DNA from: Aplectana chamaeleonis
Taxonomy: Eukaryota > Nematoda > Chromadorea > Rhabditida > Cosmocercidae
Direction: 5' to 3'
Assembly: GCA_029168955.1 (NCBI GenBank)
Contig: JAPDOI010000020.1
Location: 2,016,501 to 2,080,500, forward strand
DNA length: 64,000 nucleotides
This document shows, piece after piece, positions 35,541 through 47,300 of the stretch. Position 1 is the first letter of the stretch; the number at the start of each line of letters is the position of its first letter. The notes under the pieces were generated by a model. That model was not told where the DNA came from, did not search any database, and saw only the letters and a list, made by a program, of their open reading frames with translations. Made by a program: the position numbers and the translations under genes.

Positions 35541-35730
35541 TTCGATGGTTGTGGTCACTCGAGTTTAGTGCATATTCGACGCGCATTGAATGCGGCGGTT
35601 CTGAGATGATGGAAATAATTTTGTTGGGTGAGCCTTGTTGGTTTTTGAAATAAATGCTTTCATTCATAGTCGTGAAAAGTTTGGAAACTTTTGCATCAAC
35701 CTAATATTTCGTTCTCGAGTTTTCCATATA

Positions 35731-37130
35731 CAGTGCGTTTCAAGAGTATAGACGCACCCTCTGATATGTCGTTATCCGATCTGAATGTGATCGGTTGCAA
35801 AATATATAATTACCATCAGACTCGTTGTGCCCGAAAACCCTAGTGAACAACATTTCAGTGCCGAAAGTGGGGAAAATTAGGTACTTTTTTCTTTAAACCG
35901 CAAAACACTGCGTTTCAAAATTATAGACACACTATCAACAGTGCAAAAAAAAGCTCAAACTTTTGTGGTCAAGTTCCCCGTTTCAAAGGTTCAATAATGA
36001 GGTGTAACTGTTTGTAACTTATATTACAAGTGCCCCGTGGTACCTGTCTCTCGGAGAGTGAGCAAGCACAAAAACGTGCCCTGAGTATTGCACAAGTGAG
36101 CAATCGGCAGATCGCCACGATAGTTGTCGACACGTATCAGCTCGATCCTGATTCCTATGGGAAAAAAGGCGAAGTCCGGAAGACCAAAAAAGCTGTATGC
36201 TCAAGATGTTTGCCGTGTTGGTCGGCTTGCTGCCAGCTCGACTCTAACGATCACTGAAGTTCGAGCTGAATCGTCGACTTCTGTCTCAAAAACGACTGCC
36301 TGGAGGACCATTCGACAAAATGGAAACATCATATATAATCGTCTCCGACCCGCCCCACACCTCACTGACACTCACAAGGCAGCACGGCTGCAGTTTGCTA
36401 AGAGGAACATGGTGACGGACTGGTCCAAGGCGAATACAAGTTTTCTTCAGGTCACACTGAAACAGTTTTTGTAAAATTCATGTGTCGGTGATATTTTCCG
36501 ACGAGAAGAATTTCAACTTGGATGGTCCCGATTGATAGCCCCATTATTGGAGTGACCTTTGGAAGGAACTCATGTTCTTCAGCAAGCGGACCTTCGGAGG
36601 TGGGACTGTCATGATTTGGGGAGCATTTTGCAGTGACAGCGTTTTGGAGATTGCCTTCATTGCCACTCGTATAGACTCCAGTGAGTACCAGCTTATGCTC
36701 AGATGTCACATCGGGCCTTTCCTCACATAGCAGGATAGATCGGAGCCTGTTTTTCAACAAGACCACGCGTCAGTCCACGTGAGTCGGTCGACAGAGGCGT
36801 GGTTTGAGGGGAGTAAGATAAAGCGAATAGACCGGACTGCATGTTCTCCCGATCTAGATCCCATGGAGAATGTCTGGGATATGCTGGTACGTGACATTTA
36901 TGGTCAAGCTCGTACGTACGCCAACGCTGAAGACCTCAAGGCAGCATTCGTGCGTTCCTGAGACTGCTTGGTCGTTCAGGCTTCGGGGAAGCTGGTGGAT
37001 TCGATGCCAGATCGCATTTATAAAGTGATTTGCAAGCATGGAGGACCGATCTGTTACTAAACTTTGATTGTCTGTTGTTTTTGTGAATAAATCTGCTGCC
37101 AATCGTAACTGCGTCTATACTTTCGAAACT
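35731..37130 (+). mobile_element. Broken Tc1-like element with transposase remnants
   Basis: Ends CAGTGCGTTTCAAGAGTATA and, inverted, TGCGTCTATACTTTCGAAAC. Transposase pieces appear in order in different frames: an N-terminal helix-turn-helix region (36030-36470, with SKTTAWRTIRQNG), FSDEKNFNLDGPD (about 36490) followed by a stop, GGGTVMIWGAFCSD (36600), FQQDHASVHVS (36752) and SPDLDPMENVWDM (36848). These hold the D, D and E of the D,D34E Tc1 catalytic triad. At least two in-frame stops and several frameshifts make it non-functional. Confidence 0.88.
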
Positions 37131-37144
37131 CTTCATTTTATGGT

Positions 37145-37632
37145 TTAAAGGCACTGTCCAAGCTCAGGGACGAAATCTGAGATTTCCGCATAATTTTGAA
37201 GTTCATCCACCCTATATAGCCCCTGCCAAATGTGAGCTCTCAATTCCTCCGAAAAAGCGAGATATAGGAGGAAGCCACCCTGGGGCGCCCATACCAGGAA
37301 GCCACTTTGGCACGCCTCTTTTACGATTTTTCGAGCTCAACAGCGGCGAGATGAGCGATGGTTTTCTACCAATAGCCGCTTTCATCCCTGCATTCTCAGC
37401 CTCTCTCTCTCCATTCAGGTTCGCTTGCATACATTCGTTGCAAATAATCGAAGTTACAAGCCTCGGACAACTCGTCCACTAGGCCTTTGACGCTCGATTT
37501 TCGAGGGGCCATAACTTCGTCGTTAGGGGGTTTTGTACGATTATAAAGACAGCGTTGGAATCAGTGTGAGGCCGTTTTCAAGATAGACAGAGAAACAGAA
37601 AAAACAATTCCGAGGTTGGACTGTGTCTTTAA
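37145..37632. mobile_element. TTAA-flanked MITE, third subtype
   Basis: TTAA at both ends with AGGCACTGTCCAAGC on the left and GGACTGTGTC on the right. The interior contains AAGCGAGATATAGGAGGAAG, the sequence that in the copy at 4754-5583 was split by a hAT-like MITE and a retrotransposon. Confidence 0.65.
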
Positions 37633-38885
37633 GACCAAAAGCACCTCAGTGAAATGATAGGCGAGAAGGATCCTAGGCTCCCAATGTCGAAAGAACGGTA
37701 GAAATCGAGTTAGGAGCGGCAAAATAACGGCTGCAAACAAGTGTTTTGATGCCCCAGACACGCCTGGTGCCCCAGATCCGCCACTTCGGAATGAACAAAT
37801 GAAGGCTTTGATAGGTATCATCCTCCAAGCGGTCGTTTCCTCCACGCTCAAAAATCAACGTAAACAAGGGAGGACCTACCTTGGCTCAAAAAAGCGACTT
37901 TCGTGTCCTTTTTAAGCTTTCCTTGCTATATAGGGCACCAGACTTTCCGTTAAACGTGGAGATATCGGAAGTGAAATTTATCGTGAACACTGCCTTCAAA
38001 GGCATCGTACACGGTGAGAACAATACTTGGGTTTTTGACGTTTTCGTGTTATTATATCCCTATAGTGACAAAAGGTTGCAAAAAGCTCCCTCTCAAAAAC
38101 GTAAAGTTTTGAAGAAAAACCCACTTCAAGAAAGCTCAAAACAAATTTGAAGTTCCCGCCGGCATCAACTTGGGATAGTTGCGCAAACAACGCAACAACG
38201 CAAGGAACAGTTTTACGATTCGTTCCTTGGCGTAGTGTTGGATGCAATTCACCGAGGATGCCAATCAGACGAGCGATAATTTTTTTTTTGAACAAAACAA
38301 AAAGCATTACTAACCTGCTGCGCCCATTGCTGTCAGCTGCCTTAGATCGATGTCGAACGTGAAATCGAGTGGCGTGTGAATTGCGCCCTACGACGCGTCA
38401 ACGCACGATCGCCGGCAGCGACCACAGAGTTTTGTTCCTTGTAGCAACGGATCGACCCCAAGGCCGGCTCCCAAAACCCAGGAAGCCCTTTTGAGGTATG
38501 CAAATCTTCATTCAGAGGCAGATTTGGAACTCCGCGCTTTCTGAGTGGCATTGTTATGACCCACTAGTCCGACTGAACGCGAAAGCTGGAATTCGGTTTT
38601 CATCGTGTACGATGTCTTCGATGTATATCTGGCCATCACAAAAGTGAAAATTAGTGAGAAGCTGCAGGAAAAACGCACAACAACAACTTAAAACGGCTTA
38701 TTGGTAGGTGTCTGTCTGCCTGCCCCCAATTCACGAGATTTTTTTCACAAGCTTCAACGAAAAGTTATCTGGAAAGCGTGAACAAGGAGCACGGGAATTA
38801 ATATTTTAATTTCATTTACTATTATATTTGAGATCTCCCCCATAGCTTGTAGAATATCGTGCGCTGAAAACAGTGGTGCCTGTAT
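37633..38885. other. Intergenic, unrecognised
   Basis: At 37980-38000 there is a solo right end of the TTAA MITE family (ATTTATCGTGAACACTGCC) directly joined to a degenerate left end. Otherwise no gene or repeat can be supported. Confidence 0.4.
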
Positions 38886-38889
38886 AAGT

Positions 38890-39410
38890 ACGCTACTTCT
38901 AGGAACCTTCGAGGTTTTACGGTGATGTGTTTCGTCTTAGGCTTTCTCCAGCTGCGGAACGGAAATGCGTTACGATCAGGACGGTAAGCAACTGACTTCT
39001 TCTGTGTTGCTGCTACCGAAAATTTTTTAGAAAAGGAAATTCAACAATGCGCATCTGGGGATGTTAGGATCTCTCGAGGTAAACAGTATTCAGCATATCG
39101 ACAAATATTATGTAGGTCGGGCAACTGTTCCTCATGTTTTGTGAGAATTCGGTGGATCTGCTGATCCATGCGATTTTTTTCCTGACCATTCCCGTCTTTC
39201 GTCGCTCAAGAAAGAGAAATAAACCTTACATTGATTAACCCAAAAGATTCTGAAGCTTCGTTTTTGCAGAAAAATGGCTTTTTTAATGGTGAACACCTTT
39301 AACCACACTTTTCGGGCATCTGATGACGACGACCGCGTCGAAACGTAAGGTCGAAAACGAAACACATCACCGTAAAATCTTGAAGGTTCTTAGAAGTAGA
39401 TAATCTTGTT
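38890..39410. repeat. Foldback, about 520 bp
   Basis: CTACTTCTAGGAACCTTCGA and GGTTTTACGGTGATGTGTTT on the left are the complement of AAACACATCACCGTAAAATC and TCTTGAAGGTTCTTAGAAGT on the right. Two exon-like segments inside (38941-38983 and 39032-39079, each with acceptor and donor) have no recognised product. Confidence 0.5.
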
Positions 39411-40188
39411 GGAACCCCTGACACACAAAACAGGCGAAGTTATTTTCGAAAACTGAGGGTTTCTGGGCATTCCGCTATTATATTCTACTTCATAGACCTG
39501 CCTGGGCGAAAACAATAAGAAATAACTAGACTATCGATGGGGAGCCTGAAAAAGCAGAAATTTTCCCTCCGTTTTTGCCGTCCATAACTGAACGACGAGA
39601 CAAATGCAGGGAGAGAGAGAGAGAGCTCCTGCCTCTTTGGTCTCTCCGTCGATGGACGGACTCAATCTGAGCAAAGATTCAGTACCAATTTCTGTACATT
39701 ATGCCCGAATATCGATGAAAAGTGTCATAGAAATTTAGATCGCTTCTCATCATTCTTTCTAGAGTATCATTGTCTTGTGGATTAGTTCTAGTAATAGTTT
39801 TCTGTTCACTAATCACTATTGTACTAAATATAGCCTACTAGTTCCACGGTTACCTCTTATAAAGAAAAACAAAGATCTCGTTGTTCGACTCATACATAGA
39901 TGCGTATTGAACTTTCAAAAACAGAGGTTTCACATTCTTTTCTCCGATTGACCGTTCGTTGATGTTTTCCCTTATGTATTCTCTATTGTGACCAAGTGCT
40001 TCCATCAAGTAATTGAAGCCATGAGCGTATCGGATGTGTTTTTCTGAAATGATGAGATGCGTTCTTCAATACTTGACTGCTTCTGAGCGGGCGTGTTGTT
40101 GACTGCAAGTGGCAACTCTGTAGTCCATGCTTATGGTTGATGCGAAATAATTTTTGAAGTTGTTATTTTCCATATGCTACGCAGTGTT
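39411..40188. other. Intergenic, unrecognised
   Basis: A GAGAGA microsatellite at about 39611-39626. Nothing else recognised. Confidence 0.4.
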
Positions 40189-40190
40189 TA

Positions 40191-40392
40191 TAGTGGAGTC
40201 CACCAAAAGTGTCTCATTTACTTATCAATGAGAAGCGGTCGATTGGAGATCAATGAACATGAAACTCATTGCAGCACAACCGCTCTCGCTCCATCGGTGT
40301 CGAGCGTGCTGGTATGGGATTCATGCACATTGACCAACAGCCGACCGCTTCTTATTGATAAGTAAATGATACACTCTTGGTGGACTCCACTA
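40191..40392. mobile_element. 202-bp hairpin MITE, copy 1
   Basis: Ends TAGTGGAGTCCACCAAAAGT and its complement, arms of roughly 50 bp, TA on both sides. The sister copy at 52371-52576 is nearly identical over the full length, loop included. Confidence 0.85.
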
Positions 40393-40472
40393 TATGTCAA
40401 GTGATCCAGAAAATGTTGTTTTTCTACGTTACGTTATGTTATATTTTCTGGGAAAATCTTGTGGAATAAAGG

Positions 40473-40735
40473 GATGTCAAGTCATGTCAAGTCATGTCAA
40501 TTCGTGTCAAGCCATGTAAAATTATGTCAAGTTATGTCAAGTGATGTCAAGTCATGTCAAGTCATATCAAGTCACGTCAAGCCATGTCAAGTTATGTCAA
40601 GTCATGTCAAGTCATGTAAAGTCATGTCAAGTGATGTCAAGCCATATAAAGTCATATAAAGCCAGGTAATGTCATCACAAGTCACGTCAAGTCATGTGAA
40701 GCCATATCAAGCCATGTCAGGTCATATCAAATTAT
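40473..40735. repeat. Decamer array (GTCATGTCAA)n
   Basis: About 26 imperfect copies of a GTCATGTCAA unit, running directly into the pentamer array. Frames through it are spurious. Confidence 0.85.
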
Positions 40736-40736
40736 A

Positions 40737-41160
40737 TCCTGCTATGTTATGTTATGTTATGTTATGTTATGTTATGTTGTGTTATTTTATGTTATGTTAT
40801 GTTATGTTATATTATGATATGTTAAGTATTGTTATGATGTTATGATATGCTATGTTATGCTATGCTATGGTGTCATGATATGTTATGTTACGTTATGTTA
40901 TGTTATGTTATGTTATGTTATGTTATGCTATGTTATGTTATGCTGTGTTATGTTATGTTATGTTATGTTATATGTTATGTTATGCTATGTTATGATATGT
41001 TATGTTATGTTATGTTATGTTATGTTATGTTATGCTATGTTATGTTATGTTATGTTATGTTATATAGTTATGTTATGTTATGTTATGTTATGTTATGTTA
41101 TGTTATGTTATGTTATGTTATGTTATGTTATGTTATGTTATGCTATGTTATGTTATGTTA
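40737..41160. repeat. Pentamer array (TTATG)n
   Basis: About 85 copies of TTATG with scattered variants, immediately 5' of the receptor gene. The long frames reading MLCYV repeats are translation of the array. Confidence 0.95.
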
Positions 41161-41284
41161 TTTTGTGCCAATTTCAAATTTTGCATTATAGCGGTTTCCT
41201 CACTTTTTCACTAGTTTTCGATATTCTGCCATTTCCACCTAGTTCTTTGTCCTATAATTGGTCCACTGGACACATGAAAAATGA

Positions 41285-41292
41285 TTTTCCAG
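41285..41292 (+). promoter_or_regulatory. Candidate trans-splice acceptor of the receptor gene
   Basis: ATTTTCCAG ends 43 bases upstream of the ATG at 41336. No coding exon can be joined upstream because of the repeat array, so a spliced-leader acceptor is the simplest reading. Confidence 0.4.
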
Positions 41293-41335
41293 ATTCAACA
41301 AGGCTGCGCAAAATAGATAGCACCTACAGAGCAAA

Positions 41336-44300
41336 ATGGATTTCCCAAGCTACTTCAACCCGCTTATTGTCAACTATTACTATGCTATTTTCACAGCATG
41401 TGCTGTATTTGCGAATGGTTTACTGATTTTTTTGGTGAAGCACAAGTGAGTCTGAGTTTTTCGTTTTTATTCTGATTTTATTCTCCATATTTTTCTTATT
41501 CTTTTCAACGAAAAATCCAAGAACACCAATTGCGAAAATGTCATTGCAGAAGCCCCCATACACTTCGCGGCTTTAAATTACTGCTGATAAATACAGCAAT
41601 TAATCAGATTTTTCTTGCTCTCACGGCGGGATTCCTTCAACAGAGGTCAGTCAGCCAGTTGTCAAAGTATTTATAATAGTGAATACCTTAGACGTTGTCG
41701 CACCACAAAAGCGCCCTCCTGATTCCGTCCAAAGAGCGTTCTTTTTTGTTTTCTTCAGCCCTGAGAGAATTCTTCTGTTCAGAATGCTACCCTCCGGCTC
41801 TGTGCTGGCGCTTTTGCCAGTAGGACCATGTCGGCTATTTGGGCCTACTACATGCTTCTACGCCTACAACCTTTCCAATGCCTTGAATATGAATGTGGCA
41901 CTGTCGGTCTTACATTCAATGTTCTTCCGTTATCGTCTGATTCAAGCGTCTGAAATGTCATCGGCGCAAATCCGGTGTAATCTGCTTATTACTTCAGTAT
42001 TACCAGTAACACTAATGGTGAATTGATTTCCACCACCCAATAAATTCTCCCCCTCACCCTGCTCCTTTTCGAGACCTCATATTTTCAGATCACACCACAC
42101 ATTAACGAGTTCCGCTTTGATATCGTCGTAGAAGAAGCCAAGCGTTTTCATCCTGAGTACGACTTGGAAGCGTAAGTATCGAAGATGTTGGTGTAATGTT
42201 GTTAGTTATAACCTGCGTAACATAACATAACATAACATAACATAACATAACATAACATAACATAACATAACATAACATAACATAACATAACATAACATAA
42301 CATAACATAACATAACATAACATAACATAACATAAATAACATAACATAACATAACATAACATAACATAACATAACATAGCTTAACATAACATAACATAGC
42401 ATAACATAAACATAACATAACATAGCTTAACATAACATAACATATAACATAACATAACATAACATAACATAACATAACATAACATAACATAAACATAACT
42501 TAACATAACATAACATAGTAACATAACATAACATAACATAACATAACATAACATAGCATAACACAACATAACATAACATAACATAACATAACATAACATA
42601 ACATAACATAACATAACATAACATAACATAACATAACATAACATAACATAACGTAAGATGACATGAAACGATGTGGCAACGCATGACATGGCATAACACG
42701 ATACGACGCCGCATGACATAGCATAGCATGACTTGGCATGCCATGGTGCAACATTTGACGTAATACAACGCGACATTACTTCACACGTCATGACATGACA
42801 ACAGAACATAACTCCATATATACAACATTACATGACGTGACATTACATTACATGACATGACGTGGCATAACATAATAAGCATGAACTTTAGGTATGGACC
42901 GTTCGGTGGTTTCAAGTCGACATCAGACCCGATTTTTATCGCCAACTCTTTGCTTCTATTCGGAACTGCTCTACTACTACCGATTGTCATCGTGTACTGG
43001 AGGCGACTGATATTGAGGAAACTTAACACTAACGATCAGCCATATACAGAGAAGACCAGACACAATTCGAGGATATTTGTTAAGGTACGCTCAGACAAAT
43101 TGGTGCGAGTTTATGTGAGGTATATATTTACAGAATGAAATGAATTTTATAGTTACTCAATGTTTGATCACACGTATTTTTTTGCCAGTTTCCAGTTCTT
43201 TACTCATACGGAATATACTTCTGGAAACTGGTCATTAGAGTAGGAAAAACAAGGATGTTGACGCAATTTCCTCATATACACAAGAGCGTCACGCTGGAAC
43301 ATTTTTTCAAGCTCGCACTGGGAAAACGCTTATGAGTCGAACCTCAATTCAGATCACATCCAGAGAACTTTTAGATAGGGTGAGACTCGCAAGAGAAATC
43401 ATTTAAATACGATGTTTCCTCGAGCTCAAGGCAAAAAACTTTAGAAATTGGCAAGGAGAGTAAACTCAACTAAAGAAATCTCGCTCCGACCGGATTCATA
43501 TGAACGAGCTAGTTTATACCTAATAGTAAAATTCGTGATCAAATCCTCACACTACTTCTACAGAGGAGTTTCGAGGCAAATCCGCCGTAGTGTTTTGGGA
43601 ATCAGCCGGAGTCGTCTTTGGTCCTTTTGGGAGACTTCGGATGGAACTTGTATGGGTTTTTCAAAAATCGACAGATGGACCTGAATTTCGTATTCAGGTC
43701 CCAGAATAACTTTCATAAACAACTTTCTAGTCAAATCCGAAACATTTTTTCCGAACCCACTGAAAATGGCCTGGTGAGGTGTCCTTACCTTTTCGCCTAT
43801 GATCCAATCATAGCTGGTCGCTTCGACCTGAGGCCGGATTCACCATTGGGTTAACCCTGGGTTTGTCGATTTCTGTTGAGTTTAGCGCGTGCAAAAGCGC
43901 ACTAATCCTGGCTCTGAACCCAACCCAAACCTACAAACCCAGCGTTAAAGGCAGTGTCCACGAAAAAAAAAACCGTTTTTCTGCTTTTCAGCTTATCTTG
44001 GAAACGGTATCATGCTGATTCCAACGATGTCTTCAAAATCGTACACGATCTTCTGGGAACGGAGTTATGGTCCCTCAAAAATTGAGCTAGAGAAGCGTGG
44101 TGGACGAGTTTCTCGAGGCTTGTAACTTTGGGATCTTTTGGGGCTCCTCCTGGCTCGTTTTCATGCGTTCTTGCGACGTTAACGTTACAGAGTGTCCCTC
44201 CACTACCCATTCCTAGTGGAATTTCAAACACTCTTTTCACCGTGAACACTGCCTTTAAAGGCAGTGTTCACGATGAGAATCGTTTTTCTGCTTTTCTGCC

Positions 44301-47300
44301 TATCTTGAAGATGGCCCCATGCTGATTCCAATGATGTTTTTGGAATCGCACAAGACCTTATAGGAACGGAGTTATGATCCCTCAAAAATTGAGCTACGGA
44401 AGCATGGTGGACGAGTTGTCCGAGGCTTGTAACTTCCGTCTTTTGCAGCCGATGTATGCGAGCTGACCTGAGTAAAGAGAGAAGTTGGGAATAAAGGGAA
44501 GAACGGGGCTATTGTTCGGAAACCATCGCTCATCTCACAATCTCGAGCATTCATTTGTTCAAGCCGGTGGGCGTGGAAAGTGCATCTGGGTGTGACGAGC
44601 TGACGGGTGTCCAACTTTGGGGCCGTAGGGGACCGTCCCGAGCTCATTTTCTTAGTTTTTTCAATGTTAGGGTCGCGCTAGACCCCGCAGCTGCCGATCT
44701 CCACCATAAAAACCGGACATGGTTTTTATCGTGGACACTGCCTTTAACGCAATGATGAATCCAGCCTCTGAAGTCGAAGCGGCCTACGATACTGCTGCGG
44801 TCTGGAACCGCTGGAAGAAGCTATTTGAAATAGCTTCGTCTAGCGTTTTTGAACCATTGAGAAACTCGAGATCGCTCGTGGGGACGCCATTCCGCGTGAA
44901 ACGGGACGGAGATTTGCCGACAACGCGGCGAGAACTTAATGTTTTCTCGCACGGATTACTATGGTCGCTGGTAGTGAGACAGCTATAACAACAAAAGGAT
45001 TCAGTTTCCACTAGGAATAGGTAGTGGAGGGGCACATTGTAACGCTGACGTTGAAAGAACGCATGAAAATGAGCCAGGAAGGGTCCCGAAAGAGCTGGAA
45101 GTTGCCCTCCTTCGTGGACAACGCGAGTGCCTTTAAAGGCAGTGCTCACTATGGAAATCGTTTTCCTGTTTTTCTGCCTATCTTGAAAACGGTCTCATGT
45201 TGATTCTAACAATGTCTCTGGAATCGTACAAGACCCCCAGCAAACGGAGTTATGGTCCCTCAAAGATTTAGCTAGAGAAGCATGGTGGACGAGTTTTCCG
45301 AGGCTTTCAACTTCCGTCTTTTGCAGCCGATGTATGCGAGCTGACCTGAGTAAAGAGAGAAGTTGAGAATGAAGGGAAGAACGGGGCTATTGATCGGAAA
45401 CTATCGCTCATCTCACGATCTCGACTTTTCATTTGTTCACGTCGGAGGGCGGGCACTGCGCTTCTGGGGTTTGCCTTGCTCTCGAATTGGCAACTTCGGG
45501 CTCTTTTGGGACTCTTCCTGGCTCGTTTTCATGCGTTCTTTTGACGCCAACGTTACAATGTGCCCCTCCAATACCCATCCGTAGTGGAAGGTGAAACACA
45601 TTTTCATTGTGAACTCCGCCTTTAAACCAGTTTTCGGAGTAGAACATGAAATTTTTCATTTTTTCGATCATGGTCATGGATTGAACATTTATGTTCAGCA
45701 AGATAAATCACAAGTTAAATGAACATGAGATACGAAAATTATGAACTGGGTCGTTGTGCTGTAATTGTAGAATTTCACTGGAAATTCACGCCAAATGCGT
45801 GTGAGGTCCGCAGTTTCGCGCCGAATGCCCTACGGCTCGACGAAAAATTACGTCGCTTCGACTAGATCGCTTTCATCATAGAAGCGACGCGACTAGTCGA
45901 AGCGACCTGACAAAATCAAGCCGGTCGCTTCGACCAGCTCTGAAATACTTTGCTCGGCGATCGCGAGTAAAAAGGTCTGCAGAGTTGCACCGACCGGCGA
46001 GGGGTCGCCGAGCGAAAGCCTTGACGCGGTGACAAAAATGTTTACGAACATTATCGTCGCCGCGTCGGTTGCCGCTCGCTGGCCGTGACGCAGTGTCGTC
46101 GCAGCGTCAAAGCACTCTGCGGTGCCTCCTCGTCGCTCATCACGCCGTCGTCGCCGAATGTCGGTCGCCCTCGTCGCCGAATGTAATCGATATTGCATCG
46201 TCTAGCGCTGTTCGTCGCTGCGAGCAACGCCGCGACTTCAACTCTGCGGACCCCTTAAAACTACAAACTGTGTCAACCCGTCGCGACTCAGCGCAAATCT
46301 GTTGTTGCGTCAGGTCTTGTAACTGTTGGCAATGTCGCGACTAGTCGAAGCGACCAGCTATGAATGGGGCTTCACTGAGAACACCCCCATAACTCGGTTC
46401 AGAAAGGTTAAAGGCATCGTTCACGATGAATTTTGTGTTCGAGTTTTCTAAATATAAAGAGAGCTATAGTTCCCTATATAACAGCTGCGTTGAAAAAACC
46501 GCGAAAAATCCTTTGAAAACCCCTTTTTTATACCCGAACTATCTCCATCGACTTTTGACAAAGGAAGAGTCGATCGTTAGATATAGCTGTTTTGACCGAC
46601 GATCTCACGATCAAATGAAGTTTATCTTTCTTTCAAGCGATTTGTTGAGAAGGAAAGGTTAATCGATGTGTGTAGAAAACTTTTTTCTTCACGTAATCGT
46701 TTGGTATATTCCACCAACTTCCCCTCAGTTGCACTGTATCAAATGTTGAAAATTTACTTATATGATGGCTGACAGCATATTGTGTCAGATGACTGACGGA
46801 CGGCCGGCCTCTTTTGACGGAATTTGAAACATTCAACCTCAATTATCTTCACAATGAGGCGTTTTCAACCGAACAAACTCTCTCTGCGTTCTTGAGTGGG
46901 CCCAGAAAATCATTTAAACCAAAAAAATGGTGAGGGGTTTTCAGCGCGTACAATGCCTTTAATAGCTGCTATGTCAAGGTCAGAATCATATTTCGAAGTG
47001 GTAGGTCTAGGTAAGCTTATGAAATATTCTGAATGTAAATCCCGAATCCGATAACCATTGCCTGATCTTGGGGAGACACTGTTGTCAACGGCATGTTTAC
47101 TGTCACACCCTACCTCACACGCTCCTAAAATTAACATGTAATTTGAAGCGTAGAAAATGACACATTTTACGCTGTGGGAACTGCGAGAGAAAAAAATGCC
47201 TAGGTTGAGGTCGAACTAGGGATAATCACTACATGAAGGGAGCGCTTACCACTACACCACCGGCGCCGCGGAATCCCGCCGTCTTTTTTTTTTGGTTAAG

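Larger units (their letters stand above)
34563..35606. mobile_element. CTCAG-ended element inserted in mariner, itself carrying a TTAA MITE
   Basis: Inverted ends CTCAGgcaatCGCCGCATTC and its relative (CTCAGaacCGCCGCATTC on the other strand), followed on both sides by AATGCG(T/C)GTCGAATATGC. The interior is GC-rich with repeated GCAGCACGTGCTCCTG-like words (34650-34700 and 35450-35530). Other CTCAG-ended sequences are at 50100 and at the ends of the 248-bp units at 53.9-54.35 kb. Confidence 0.6.
34320..35720 (+). pseudogene. Mariner transposase C-terminal fragment, plus strand, split by an insert
   Basis: Plus-strand frame from about 34334 reads DLGWKVLPNPPQSPD, LSDYHLFRAMQHFLDG and NRWPRILEC, then is interrupted. 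The remaining end (GATGGAAATAATTTTGTTGG and the 3' untranslated part) resumes at 35608. The same end is uninterrupted on the minus-strand copy at 34002-34040. The insert is 34563-35606. Confidence 0.8.

Noticed and set aside
38941..39079. Two exon-like segments with splice signals
   Set aside because: They lie in a foldback and their joined translation resembles no family I can name.
40842..42809. Long frames reading MLCYV repeats on both strands
   Set aside because: They are translations of the pentamer arrays; any frame of this repeat is open.
45893..46344. Arg- and Ala-rich frames on both strands
   Set aside because: They are a consequence of the CpG-rich repeat composition; no motif and no splice context.
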